Shown here one piece after another: positions 1 to 6,650 of a stretch of DNA of 39,129 bases (positions within the stretch are counted from its first letter, which is position 1; every line of letters starts with the position of its first letter). Below the pieces are notes generated by a model. It ran no database searches and had not been told where the DNA came from. It worked only from the letters and a program-made list of their open reading frames with translations. Origin of the DNA: a virus; IMG/VR virus record IMGVR_UViG_3300020473_000004, positions 1-39,129 of that record. One strand, given 5' to 3'. The translations under genes were made by a program, and so were the position numbers.

Positions 1-76
1 TTATATCTGTTTGACCCAATATTCCTGATGCCATTTTTTATTCCTTACATTGATCCAAAAAAATACGCTTTGCCGT
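1..76. repeat. Terminal direct repeat, left copy (circle closure)
   Basis: Bases 1-76 are identical to 39054-39129. The repeat falls between two tail genes, with a Shine-Dalgarno and a gene start inside it, so the late operon runs straight through when the ends are joined. This looks like an assembly overlap of a circular or circularly permuted genome rather than a natural T7-type terminal repeat, which would be expected near the terminase/early-gene boundary. Confidence 0.9.
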
Positions 77-563
77 TACTTGTACCACCAGCAGCAGCAT
101 CAGCCCATGACATTACTCCATTGCCATCTGTTTGTAATAATTGACCACTTGACCCGGTACTGGCGGGAAGCGTTAATACAATATTGCCAGAATATGCAGA
201 ATGAGGACTTGCTTGCAACGCTGTGTAATGGGCGTTTGAAACCTCGCAAAATAACTGCATCTGCGATTGCGTTCCAGTATTTTTGATCCGCAACACCCCA
301 TTGCTTATCGCATGAGACTGCATATCTAAGTCAGCACCTAATTGTGGTGAAGTATCATTTACTAAATCTGTTGGAGCGGGGGCCGCGCTAGTCCATTGAT
401 CACCATCTGATGTAAGAACATTGCCATTTGTGCCGTGTGCTGGCAGTTCAACCGGGCTATTTTGCGCTGACCAATTATTACCATCAGACGTTAATATTTG
501 ACCGCTATTACCCGCAGATATAACTGCTAAGTTTTTATCAGCTACATCTCTTGCTCTAGTCAT
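45..563 (-). CDS. Repeat-containing tail fibre/spike-type virion protein (172 aa)
   Basis: The protein has three copies of a short motif of the form SGQ(I/L)L-x-(S/T)DG-x-x-W (about residues 19-32, 45-58 and 138-152), the kind of beta-turn repeat found in trimeric phage fibre shafts. The middle contains a DLVNDTSPQLGADLDM segment also common in fibre proteins. No enzyme motif or transmembrane segment is visible. The start ATG overlaps the upstream gene's stop (TAATG). When the circle is closed, the next upstream-starting gene (39087) lies only about 10 bp away, so this is part of one continuous leftward tail operon. Role inferred: distal fibre or fibre accessory protein. Confidence 0.65.
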   Translation of the reverse strand: MTRARDVADKNLAVISAGNSGQILTSDGNNWSAQNSPVELPAHGTNGNVLTSDGDQWTSAAPAPTDLVNDTSPQLGADLDMQSHAISNGVLRIKNTGTQSQMQLFCEVSNAHYTALQASPHSAYSGNIVLTLPASTGSSGQLLQTDGNGVMSWADAAAGGTSNGKAYFFGSM

Positions 564-823
564 TACTCACTTTCCTCTGTTGGGTCTTCAAAATAAGGTG
601 ACCAAAATCTTTCTGCTACATCATCACAAAATTCTTTAATCTCATCTGCATTTGCAAAAGGCTTTAATGTTTCTGGATTATATGGCGGTAAATTTAATCG
701 GTACTTGTTTTCTGGTGTTTCACCCTCTTCGACAACACTTTGCAAAACATTTGTTGAAGACAAGTCGTCATTAATAGTTTGTGACAAATTGTAAGGCACA
801 TTATTTACGAAAATATTAAGCAT
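563..823 (-). CDS. Hypothetical small acidic protein in tail operon (86 aa)
   Basis: No family recognised. The protein is acidic, especially in its C-terminal third, has no membrane segment, and contains one Cys. It is coupled on both sides: its first 8 bases overlap the stop of the upstream gene and its stop overlaps the downstream start. Small acidic proteins between fibre genes are often chaperones or tail-assembly partners, but nothing in the sequence proves this here. Confidence 0.6.
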   Translation of the reverse strand: MLNIFVNNVPYNLSQTINDDLSSTNVLQSVVEEGETPENKYRLNLPPYNPETLKPFANADEIKEFCDDVAERFWSPYFEDPTEESE

Positions 824-1184
824 CGGATTCTGTCCCTGTAATTCTATATCGTTGATTATTTGTTGGCCCTACGTAAATAGAGTCACCAGCTTGTAATTTT
901 AACACTGGCGTATAGTCGTAATATTGTCCGGCAAATGGTCCCCACTCTCCCATACTGGTGCGAATACTGTTTGTTCCTGTATCTATAAATTGCCCATCAG
1001 CGGGAACGATAAAAAGTGGATAATTATTTTCATTCCACGCATGGCCTTCAAACTTTCTGCCAGCGGGAACCGTATACATAAGTGTGCCGCCAGTCCCATA
1101 AAATTGTTGTGTAATTGTCTTTGGTGGCGAACTAACCGCACCAGCACTTTGCGCGGCTGTTCTTTTATTTTGAATTAAAGCCAT
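816..1184 (-). CDS. Beta-rich virion/tail accessory protein (122 aa)
   Basis: After a short polar N-terminus the protein is rich in alternating hydrophobic/Gly/Thr residues, with phrases such as MYTVPAGRKFEG and LQAGDSIYV. These are typical of small beta-sandwich virion proteins that phages encode beside tail fibres. The 104-aa protein starting at 39087 has a similar TVPSAKTASL phrase, which may indicate related folds. It sits 2 bp after the 539-aa tail gene and overlaps the next gene. Function is inferred from composition and position only. Confidence 0.55.
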   Translation of the reverse strand: MALIQNKRTAAQSAGAVSSPPKTITQQFYGTGGTLMYTVPAGRKFEGHAWNENNYPLFIVPADGQFIDTGTNSIRTSMGEWGPFAGQYYDYTPVLKLQAGDSIYVGPTNNQRYRITGTESDA

Positions 1185-1186
1185 AG

Positions 1187-2806
1187 CTAACTCCTGTCCT
1201 CTTTAATACCTGTTACACGCACAGTTAATGCGGGTGCTGATGTATATGTTCGACTTGCGATTGTTGCCGCATCAGGTTCAGCAGCTATCATAAAAAATGC
1301 TCCGCTACTTCCATAATATTGATCGTCGTTGAAAAGAGCGGGAAAGGTTGTTTCTTCAAAATTTATTTTAAAGATGTTGTAATTACTTGAGACGTTGCTG
1401 TAGTACATCGTCAACCCATCGAACCACATTCCACCGTATGAGCCAGCTTGCCAGCTAGAATTACCTGACCCTAAATAGCTACCGCCTAATCTGAAATTCA
1501 TATTTCCTGATGAAGAATGGTAATAGGTGTTATTCCAATTTAACTTACCAGTATCCGCCGCACTTGTGTGTGAGACTAGAATTATACCGTCATTATTGTT
1601 GTTGTTATCATTGCTTTTTAAAACGGTTCCACTCGCTGTAGCCGCCATATTTGACTCAGGCCACATATACACCCAAATGTAAGTACCGTTGTGACGCTCG
1701 AATAAAGCCCACATTTTTGTACCTTCTTTATCAGTAAATGTGGTTAAGCGTGACCGCATATACTGGTTAGGGGTACTCTGATTTCTCGTATAATACTGAT
1801 TCCATGCACCACTAGCATTATTTCCGTAAACATCGCGTCCGTTATAGACATACCCGCCATAATTAGTAAAAACTGTTTTAGGACAGGTGGCCCCATCAGC
1901 TATTGTGTCTGGCAGTTGCGTAATGGTTCCATACTGATTACTATACCAGTACTGGTATATATATTTCTTACCGTCATGGTTGCTTTGATGATAGTCTGTT
2001 GTTCTATGATCGTATGTGGAATTGCTATAATTATTGTAGGGGCTAGTCATTCTGCCGTGACACTTATAACCAGAGCTATGCCCTGCCGCTGTTAAATCTG
2101 AAGCGTCAGTATCATAAAAATAAACATAACCACCAGCCACCCAATAAATGTATCTAACGCCATCCCAAACATGACCAGTATAGGTGTTGAGTTGATCTAA
2201 CTCCACGTAATCCGTTCCGTTGTCAGCACCAACAATATGAACATAGGATACGCTATTATTACCTTTAGTGAAACGCATGTATAATTTAATGCCATTAGCA
2301 TTAGTATGAATGATTGCAAACTCATCGCTAGTGCTGTAACTGCCTCGGGTCGATCCCGGATTACTTGCAGTTAGTGAAGTTTCTGTTTTTAAAGCTGTAT
2401 CTTGAACTCCGTTAACAGAGGGCAAGACATAATCTATGACAGGGCCAGCGGCACTATACGAACCTCGCGAATTATCAACTTGCAAAATTATATCTCTAAA
2501 ATTGATACTTTGTGCAGTTGGCCTAATAGATAACGTTGAACTAGCGTCTAAAATTGCCGATCCGCTTAACGAATCAACTAATGATCCGAATTGACCTATT
2601 CTTGAAAAGTTACCCGCAGAAAAATCAGTTGTCTTACCCGCAGTTACACTACCAACGATAGGAAATGTATCGCTCCCCTGCGTTGTCTCAATATCCTTGA
2701 TGACATAAGCTGTATTCGCATCTGTCGTAAAATCGTGCCTTGTGCCAGCCTCTATTTCTGTGATTGTAAATTTTTTTAGAAATAATTCTTCAATGCGATC
2801 TGCCAT
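1187..2806 (-). CDS. Large tail/fibre structural protein (539 aa)
   Basis: Not recognised by family. The sequence is very rich in Tyr, Asn, Gly, Ser and Thr, with an Asn homopolymer at about residue 400, and beta-strand-like throughout. It reads like a beta-propeller or beta-helix receptor-binding protein. The N-terminal 50 residues are less repetitive and could be the tail-attachment part. It has a GAGAGG ribosome site and lies 10 bp downstream of the 544-aa fibre gene. Receptor binding is an inference from composition and from its place in the fibre cluster. Confidence 0.6.
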   Translation of the reverse strand: MADRIEELFLKKFTITEIEAGTRHDFTTDANTAYVIKDIETTQGSDTFPIVGSVTAGKTTDFSAGNFSRIGQFGSLVDSLSGSAILDASSTLSIRPTAQSINFRDIILQVDNSRGSYSAAGPVIDYVLPSVNGVQDTALKTETSLTASNPGSTRGSYSTSDEFAIIHTNANGIKLYMRFTKGNNSVSYVHIVGADNGTDYVELDQLNTYTGHVWDGVRYIYWVAGGYVYFYDTDASDLTAAGHSSGYKCHGRMTSPYNNYSNSTYDHRTTDYHQSNHDGKKYIYQYWYSNQYGTITQLPDTIADGATCPKTVFTNYGGYVYNGRDVYGNNASGAWNQYYTRNQSTPNQYMRSRLTTFTDKEGTKMWALFERHNGTYIWVYMWPESNMAATASGTVLKSNDNNNNNDGIILVSHTSAADTGKLNWNNTYYHSSSGNMNFRLGGSYLGSGNSSWQAGSYGGMWFDGLTMYYSNVSSNYNIFKINFEETTFPALFNDDQYYGSSGAFFMIAAEPDAATIASRTYTSAPALTVRVTGIKEDRS

Positions 2807-2816
2807 GTTTACCTCT

Positions 2817-4451
2817 CTATATAGACAGCTTCATTACTGTAGCTGCGCCAGTAGGTGACGCAACAGATGATTTTGGAACCCATGTAGGCGCAGATCCCGT
2901 TCCGTTAGTTTGTAATATGTAACCAGATTGACCAGCCGCTAAATGTGCGGTTGTATCTGTTGCACTTTGATACAAAATGCCATTTGCAGCACCACCAGCA
3001 ACATTGCTAGCAGTAGTAGATATTGTAGGCTTGTTTGTAAGGTCGTTGTAATCACCGCTAGATGCAACTGCGTGTAAGCCTAAATTTGTTCTCGCCGTAC
3101 CAGCATTAGCTAAATCACTAAGATTTAATGCGGAATCAAGAAAATTGCTATCAGCAGTAGCTTTCAAATAATAACGTCCATCCGATTGTGATTGGGTGTA
3201 GACATCTGCAATATTGAATGCCCCATAACCAACAATATCTACTGTATCATTAGCGGCTGCACCCGATGCTAAAACAATATTAGCACCATCAGTTGCCGTA
3301 AAGTCGGCAGGCATAAGCTTCAAACCATTAAGATATACGTCTACATAGCCAACATCATATACTGATGCAAACGTTGTCTGATTTGCTGTGGCTGTATAAC
3401 TGCTTCTGTTTGTTGTACCATTAATAGCGCTTCCTGCAGCCGTCCAGCTACCACCAGAAGTACGAACAAACATCTTGTCAGATGTGCTATTAAAATACAA
3501 CGCTCCTGTTACAAGTGCATCACCATCATTATCTACTGTAGGTGCGCTTGTTTTTGGACCTAAATAACGATCATCAAAAGAATCGAATGAAGCTGTTGCG
3601 CTATTTGCGGCATTTTGCGCATCGGATACGGCAGTTCCAATACTATTAACAGCATTTGTTGCTGTAGTAGCTGCGCTTGATGCTGTTTGCGCTGATGTAC
3701 TAGCATTACTAGCGGATGTTGAGGCATTAGACTCGCTTGTAGCCGCGTTAGATTCACTGGTTGCCGCATTTCCTGCGCTTGTACTTGCATTTGATGCTTG
3801 AGTCGTAGCAATTCCAGCCTGTGTAGTCGCTGTAGTAGCCGCAGTTTGTGCATCAGATAAACTTGTTCCAATCGTTGCAACGTCAGCCGCAGCTTTTGCC
3901 GAATAATGCAAGGCAGAAAACCCGGTAGTTGTACCGTCCGATAAAGTAAATTGTGAATCTTCTGCATTAATAGCAAGTTTTTGTGCATCTGCAGCCGAAT
4001 TTGTTGCGCTTGATGCTTGTTGTGTAGCGGTGCTAGCAGCATTTTGTGTATTTGTTAATAAGCTAGGATCTTGTATTCTTGTTATTCGACCTTTTACATC
4101 TACGGTTATACCTGAGTTTGGATAAAACACTGGGCTAGAGTTAACAGGCAAAACACCACTGTCTTGTATGTCAATTGTTGGATCACCGCCTGCACCGTTA
4201 CCATTTGTAATAGTGACACCGCTACCTGTATTTGCGCGGAGTGTACGGCTTGTATAAGAGTTAGCACCCTCACTTACAATGAAACCAGCGTTAAGATTTT
4301 TAAGACCAACGTAACCGCCATCTAAAGAAGAGCCATCTCCAAAGTGCGTAAATATTTCGTTGAAGTTTGCGTTGATTTTTTCAGCCGCAATGTAAAGGCT
4401 GTCACCGTCCAGCGTACCCGGTTGTAAATTGTCAATAATTTGTTTTGTCAA
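2817..4451 (-). CDS. Tail fibre protein with Ala/Ser/Thr coiled-coil shaft (544 aa)
   Basis: The start codon is TTG, with GGAGG five bases ahead. An in-frame TAA lies just upstream, so no ATG start is possible. The N-terminal ~130 residues include an SGITVDVKGRITRI module like the modules in the tailspike at 17977-21039. Residues ~130-290 form a long Ala/Ser/Thr-rich repeat (many ASTS/SNAS units) typical of trimeric fibre shafts. The C-terminal half has a DVYLNGLKL...GAAANDTVDIVGYGAF block and an LSDLANAGTARTNLGL block, both common in phage fibres. The motif TTGTGCGTA and the Cys-rich mini-gene lie immediately upstream. Confidence 0.85.
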   Translation of the reverse strand: MTKQIIDNLQPGTLDGDSLYIAAEKINANFNEIFTHFGDGSSLDGGYVGLKNLNAGFIVSEGANSYTSRTLRANTGSGVTITNGNGAGGDPTIDIQDSGVLPVNSSPVFYPNSGITVDVKGRITRIQDPSLLTNTQNAASTATQQASSATNSAADAQKLAINAEDSQFTLSDGTTTGFSALHYSAKAAADVATIGTSLSDAQTAATTATTQAGIATTQASNASTSAGNAATSESNAATSESNASTSASNASTSAQTASSAATTATNAVNSIGTAVSDAQNAANSATASFDSFDDRYLGPKTSAPTVDNDGDALVTGALYFNSTSDKMFVRTSGGSWTAAGSAINGTTNRSSYTATANQTTFASVYDVGYVDVYLNGLKLMPADFTATDGANIVLASGAAANDTVDIVGYGAFNIADVYTQSQSDGRYYLKATADSNFLDSALNLSDLANAGTARTNLGLHAVASSGDYNDLTNKPTISTTASNVAGGAANGILYQSATDTTAHLAAGQSGYILQTNGTGSAPTWVPKSSVASPTGAATVMKLSI

Positions 4452-4499
4452 ATCGGCCTCCGATAATTAGAGACAATTGAACAGGCAATCCTTAATTAA

Positions 4500-4508
4500 T
4501 ACGCACAA
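4500..4508 (-). promoter_or_regulatory. TTGTGCGTA boundary motif, copy A
   Basis: Read leftward, the motif starts two bases after the stop codon at 4511 and about 50 bases before the fibre start at 4451. The extended sequence matches copy B at 15 of 18 positions (TGTGCGTAT-nn-AT-n-AAGG). It is a candidate phage-specific promoter element or RNA processing site for the fibre operon. No good -35 hexamer is visible. Confidence 0.5.
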
Positions 4509-4510
4509 AA

Positions 4511-4666
4511 CTAATCTAATAACTCATTAGCTGTTTCGCCTTGGCAACACTCGTCTATGTTCTTGCCACAAGCACACTGCAAATGCCCATTCACATAATG
4601 ATTTCCGCGAGGATCAAGTTCGCATCCGCACTTCTCACACACTTTAACATTGTCCTGTATGCCCAT
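4511..4666 (-). CDS. Cys-rich mini-protein, possible zinc knuckle (51 aa)
   Basis: The protein has seven Cys, arranged as C-x2-C-x-C near residues 10-15, C-x-C at 31-33, and two adjacent Cys at 40-41, with two His between. This suggests a metal-binding zinc-ribbon-like fold. It starts at an ATG preceded by GGGGG, overlaps the end of the MscS-like gene by 23 bp, and stops two bases before the TTGTGCGTA motif. No specific family is recognised. Such small zinc proteins in phages are often regulators or host-factor binders, which is not shown here. Confidence 0.6.
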   Translation of the reverse strand: MGIQDNVKVCEKCGCELDPRGNHYVNGHLQCACGKNIDECCQGETANELLD

Positions 4667-4997
4667 TATTATCCCCCTCTCTAATAACACGGCTTATATC
4701 AAGATTAACTAGGTTCGTGTTTGCAATGTATCTCCACAACACACGACCATTCGGACACTCTACTTGAAATACGGTTTCGTAGAAACCCACTTTTATTATT
4801 CTTGCTTTTTTTCCTTCAAGGATTACTTCTTGCCCCGCGTCCCAATGCTTTGCACAGATAAACTTTATGCCATATATCGTATTGTTTATAAAATCTTTGA
4901 GAGCAAAACCAAACAACATAGCAATGCTTATACCAATCAAAGGCGTAGCCAATGTTGCTATATCAAAAGAAATCTGGTTCAAGGCAGACAGTTCCAT
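4644..4997 (-). CDS. MscS-like mini membrane protein (117 aa)
   Basis: A single strong transmembrane helix (about residues 12-33) is followed by ALKDFINNTIYGIKF and a short beta-rich domain with W-D-A-G-Q-E-V-I-L and an ANTNLVN segment. This order resembles the pore helix plus beta domain of MscS mechanosensitive channels (pore helix, basic linker, GD-x-V strand, PN-x-x-L turn), but the usual sensor helices and C-terminal cage are missing. It lies between small terminase and the fibre genes in the late unit. Possible roles are a membrane pore helping lysis or osmotic control. The family match is by eye and moderate. Confidence 0.6.
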   Translation of the reverse strand: MELSALNQISFDIATLATPLIGISIAMLFGFALKDFINNTIYGIKFICAKHWDAGQEVILEGKKARIIKVGFYETVFQVECPNGRVLWRYIANTNLVNLDISRVIREGDNNGHTGQC

Positions 4998-5006
4998 AAA
5001 GAAGCC

Positions 5007-5043
5007 CTAAAGGTTTTAAAAAAATTTTTTTTTGGCCCTTTAG
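5007..5043. repeat. Inverted repeat with A7T9 core
   Basis: CTAAAGG at 5007-5013 is the inverted match of CCTTTAG at 5037-5043, and the interior holds seven A (5018-5024) followed by nine T (5025-5033), which can pair with each other. It sits just upstream of the MscS-like gene. It could be a curved-DNA tract, a weak bidirectional terminator, or a protein site. Confidence 0.6.
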
Positions 5044-5146
5044 AAAAACTTAAATTGTGTGTGTATTAGTGAGGTCAGGATTGATTCGGCCTGTTTTTTA
5101 AACCCCCCCTTTAAATATACCGTCCGTCAATCCGACTGACTAAAAG

Positions 5147-5572
5147 TTACCCTAGGTCTATATGGACACTGACTTGGCCTGAGTGGTGAACTTGTTTCCT
5201 CTCTGGCGCTCTCATGCCCATACGATCTAGGGTGTCTTTGGCTGCTGCAAACCTTACCTTGTCTTCGTCCGCTTCGTGGATGAGTTGAGACATGGTATGT
5301 ACTGCTGAAGCAACCATGTCAGTTCCTAAACGACTGGTTACTGCGTGCCTGATGTACTCTAAAATGACAGGGTTTTGCATAAGCTTGTGAGCTACGCTTG
5401 AAGGTCTTTTAGCCTTACTTCCTGCTTGTCTCACAGCTTCTGCTCGACTACGTACGTTACCGATAGCCATGACATCTGCGAATCTTCTTTGAAAAGGTGT
5501 TAGTTTACTAGCTAGCTTGTCTAGTTCCTTTTCGGCTTGGACTGTAGGTGCTTGGAAGGTTTCGTTGTTCAT
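5147..5572 (-). CDS. terS: Terminase small subunit
   Basis: The sequence fits phage small terminase: the entry phrase LTPFQRRFADVMAIGN, then an Ala/Lys-rich helix-turn-helix region with alternating AVRQAG and VAHKLMQNPVILEYI, a middle oligomerisation region, and a C-terminal RFAAAKDTLDRMGM...HSGQVSVHIDL block common to this family. It recognises the packaging site and hands DNA to the large subunit. It is the first gene of the leftward late unit, about 36 bp after a good promoter. Unusually, the large subunit lies some 6.7 kb further along, beyond the tail-fibre cluster. The adjacent 5573-6229 region is the natural place for the packaging site. Confidence 0.85.
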   Translation of the reverse strand: MNNETFQAPTVQAEKELDKLASKLTPFQRRFADVMAIGNVRSRAEAVRQAGSKAKRPSSVAHKLMQNPVILEYIRHAVTSRLGTDMVASAVHTMSQLIHEADEDKVRFAAAKDTLDRMGMRAPERKQVHHSGQVSVHIDLG

Positions 5573-5607
5573 GATAGCTCTTACACTGTCTGATTGTGTT
5601 TAACTAA

Positions 5608-5635
5608 TAGATACATAGGCTGAAAAGCTTGTCAA
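5608..5635 (-). promoter_or_regulatory. Sigma70-type late promoter (leftward)
   Basis: On the minus strand TTGACA (5635-5630) is followed by a 16-bp spacer and TATCTA (5613-5608). The -10 is about 36 bp upstream of the small terminase start. This is the best match to a host housekeeping promoter in the divergent region and would drive the whole late unit. Confidence 0.6.
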
Positions 5636-5645
5636 ATCACTTTTT

Positions 5646-5658
5646 ATTACAGCGTAAT
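5646..5658. promoter_or_regulatory. ATTAC-N3-GTAAT inverted repeat, possible operator
   Basis: A perfect 5+5 inverted repeat located 10 bp upstream of the -35 box of the leftward late promoter. A similar repeat (AATTAC-CA-GTAATT) is found at 31535-31548 in the leader of the capsid gene. It may be a binding site for a phage regulator. Two sites with different spacing are weak evidence. Confidence 0.3.
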
Positions 5659-5684
5659 ATCAAGCACTTATGCGGTGGAATGGT

Positions 5685-6142
5685 TAAGGCCTCAAGTCGG
5701 GAGTGTTCTAAGTTACACGGACGCCTCTCGGCCTTGTTTCTCCCTTTGGCAATCACTAACGCTTCTCCACTGTCTAACTGTTGCTACACTACGCGCTGGC
5801 GCTCTCCGTTTCGGCTACAGTCAGCCATTGGGCGTTAGCAATCGCGTCGTACGAAAGCCTCACGCTGCACCGCTTGGGGAAACACACACACACACTTCTT
5901 GCTCCACGCAATAATCACTGACGGTAAGTTCGTCGGGCTGCAGTCATAATTTCCCGCAGGAAATCATAACTTCAGGCTCCTTACTAACCTTACAGACGGG
6001 CCAGCCCTAGATTATTGGCGATCAGTTCTACCCACACACACTTAAAGGGGTCGGCGATTTTTAATCACTAAGAGTCCCTAAGAGACTTGCGCTACTAAGG
6101 TACTCTAAGCGCTGAATAATGCCTAAACGCAGTTTACCCCTT
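5685..6142 (+). ncRNA. Candidate large structured RNA in divergent region
   Basis: There is no convincing gene in this stretch and it is visibly richer in G+C than flanking DNA. Perfect helices include AAGGCC 5686-5691 / GGCCTT 5730-5735 stacked on GGGAG 5699-5703 / CTCTC 5725-5729; CTAACGC 5756-5762 / GCGTTAG 5832-5838; GACG 5920 / CGTC 5934; ATTTCC-CGCA-GGAAAT 5949-5964; GCGCT 6089 / AGCGC 6112; and AAGGGGT 6045-6051 / ACCCCTT 6136-6142 closing the 3' part. One pair is G.U only if read rightward, favouring plus-strand transcription. The region could instead or also contain the packaging site or replication origin. No known RNA family was identified with confidence. Confidence 0.5.
6068..6109. 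repeat. Paired CTAAG repeats (iteron-like)
   Basis: CTAAG occurs at 6068, 6078, 6095 and 6105, that is, two pairs each with a 10-bp period, in the only large non-coding region of the genome. The two 17-mers beginning at 6068 and 6095 share the layout CTAAG-N5-CTAAG-N-G. This could be a protein-binding array at an origin, or a by-product of the RNA helices that overlap it. Confidence 0.35.
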
Positions 6143-6187
6143 GAAGTGAGGCGTGTGCAGACCCGATTGAATGGGCAAAAATAGAAG

Positions 6188-6206
6188 TGAGTATGTGTTG
6201 TACTCA
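6188..6206. promoter_or_regulatory. TGAGTA-N7-TACTCA palindrome, early operator candidate
   Basis: A perfect 6+6 inverted repeat spanning 19 bp, about 24 bp before the first early start codon and just upstream of its AGGAG ribosome site. Position and symmetry suit a dimeric repressor such as the Cro-like protein encoded at 11045. Nearby TTGAAT (6167) and CATAAT (6205) are imperfect promoter elements with poor spacing, so I do not call a promoter here. Confidence 0.4.
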
Positions 6207-6229
6207 TAATAAACGTAGGAGTTAATAAT

Positions 6230-6352
6230 ATGCTTACTGCATTTGTAATCGCAATCTTAACTGTACTTGCTGTACCAACGTTAATTGCTTTAGCTATGGT
6301 TGCGATCATAGCTTACAAACTTAGGAAGTATGACATAGGAGGTAACATATGA
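6230..6352 (+). CDS. Small single-pass membrane protein, first early gene (40 aa)
   Basis: The ATG is preceded by AGGAG with an 8-base spacer. Residues ~3-28 are almost entirely hydrophobic (A, V, I, L, T) and form one transmembrane helix followed by a short basic tail with YKLRKYD. The stop overlaps the next start (ATATGAG), showing translational coupling. It resembles the tiny membrane peptides that phages express first, which may modify the host envelope or exclude rivals. No family is recognised. Confidence 0.6.
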   Translation: MLTAFVIAILTVLAVPTLIALAMVAIIAYKLRKYDIGGNI

Positions 6353-6486
6353 GTGATGCTTTGATATATGGGCTAGCACATGGTTTAGCTGTGCTGGCCT
6401 TTGCGTTAATATGGGGTTGTACAATCACCTCTGTACGAAAAGTAAACTGGAAAATGATTGTAAAATACATAAAGGAGAAACTGTAA
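6349..6486 (+). CDS. Small membrane protein, early (45 aa)
   Basis: A hydrophobic helix (about residues 5-25, ending in WGC) is followed by a basic amphipathic tail rich in Lys, Val and Ile. It starts four bases inside the previous gene with GGAGG close upstream, and its stop overlaps the next start. It forms a coupled tricistronic set of tiny proteins with its neighbours. No family is recognised. Membrane location is inferred from composition. Confidence 0.55.
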   Translation: MSDALIYGLAHGLAVLAFALIWGCTITSVRKVNWKMIVKYIKEKL

Positions 6487-6650
6487 TGCCATTTACTGTA
6501 AAAGAAATACTGCAACTTCATAGGGAAGAGACAAGACCTCCCTATGATTTACTGACCAGCACAGAACGTGTACTGCATCAAATTGGTTATGACTTAACTA
6601 AAACTGAGGATGTTACAGAACGTGACATACTGAGTATCGATTATAAATAA
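6486..6650 (+). CDS. Hypothetical early protein (54 aa)
   Basis: The start at 6486 is chosen because AAGGAG sits 9 bases upstream and the ATG overlaps the preceding TAA. An upstream extension in the same frame would run through the previous gene without a ribosome site. It is a soluble, charged protein with two helix-forming segments and no Cys. No family is recognised. The genomic position suggests an early host-takeover peptide (inference). Confidence 0.6.
   Translation: MPFTVKEILQLHREETRPPYDLLTSTERVLHQIGYDLTKTEDVTERDILSIDYK

Noticed and set aside
1-76. Natural T7-type direct terminal repeat
   Set aside because: Too short, located between tail genes and not at the terminase/early boundary; fits an assembly overlap.
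1580-1625. Diversity-generating retroelement target or microsatellite in the 539-aa tail gene
   Set aside because: There is an Asn codon run, but no reverse transcriptase or template repeat was seen anywhere in the window.
3560-4042. Long reading frame opposite in phase to the fibre shaft (Leu/Gln/His-rich)
   Set aside because: It is a frame shadow of the Ala/Ser/Thr repeat region of the 544-aa fibre; composition is unnatural and no ribosome site is present.
5672-5700. tRNA-like start (GGTGG-AATGGTTAAGGC) suggesting a tRNA gene
   Set aside because: No matching acceptor stem, anticodon arm or GTTC-R-A T-loop follows in register; the stretch instead pairs into the AAGGCC/GGCCTT arm.
5881-5896. 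CA dinucleotide run, possible functional repeat
   Set aside because: Short simple repeat in non-coding DNA with no pairing partner or positional meaning; it lies between the helices of the RNA candidate.
6167-6210. Early promoter TTGAAT with TATGTG or CATAAT
   Set aside because: Spacers of 19 or 32 bp and poor hexamers; not good enough to call despite the expected position.
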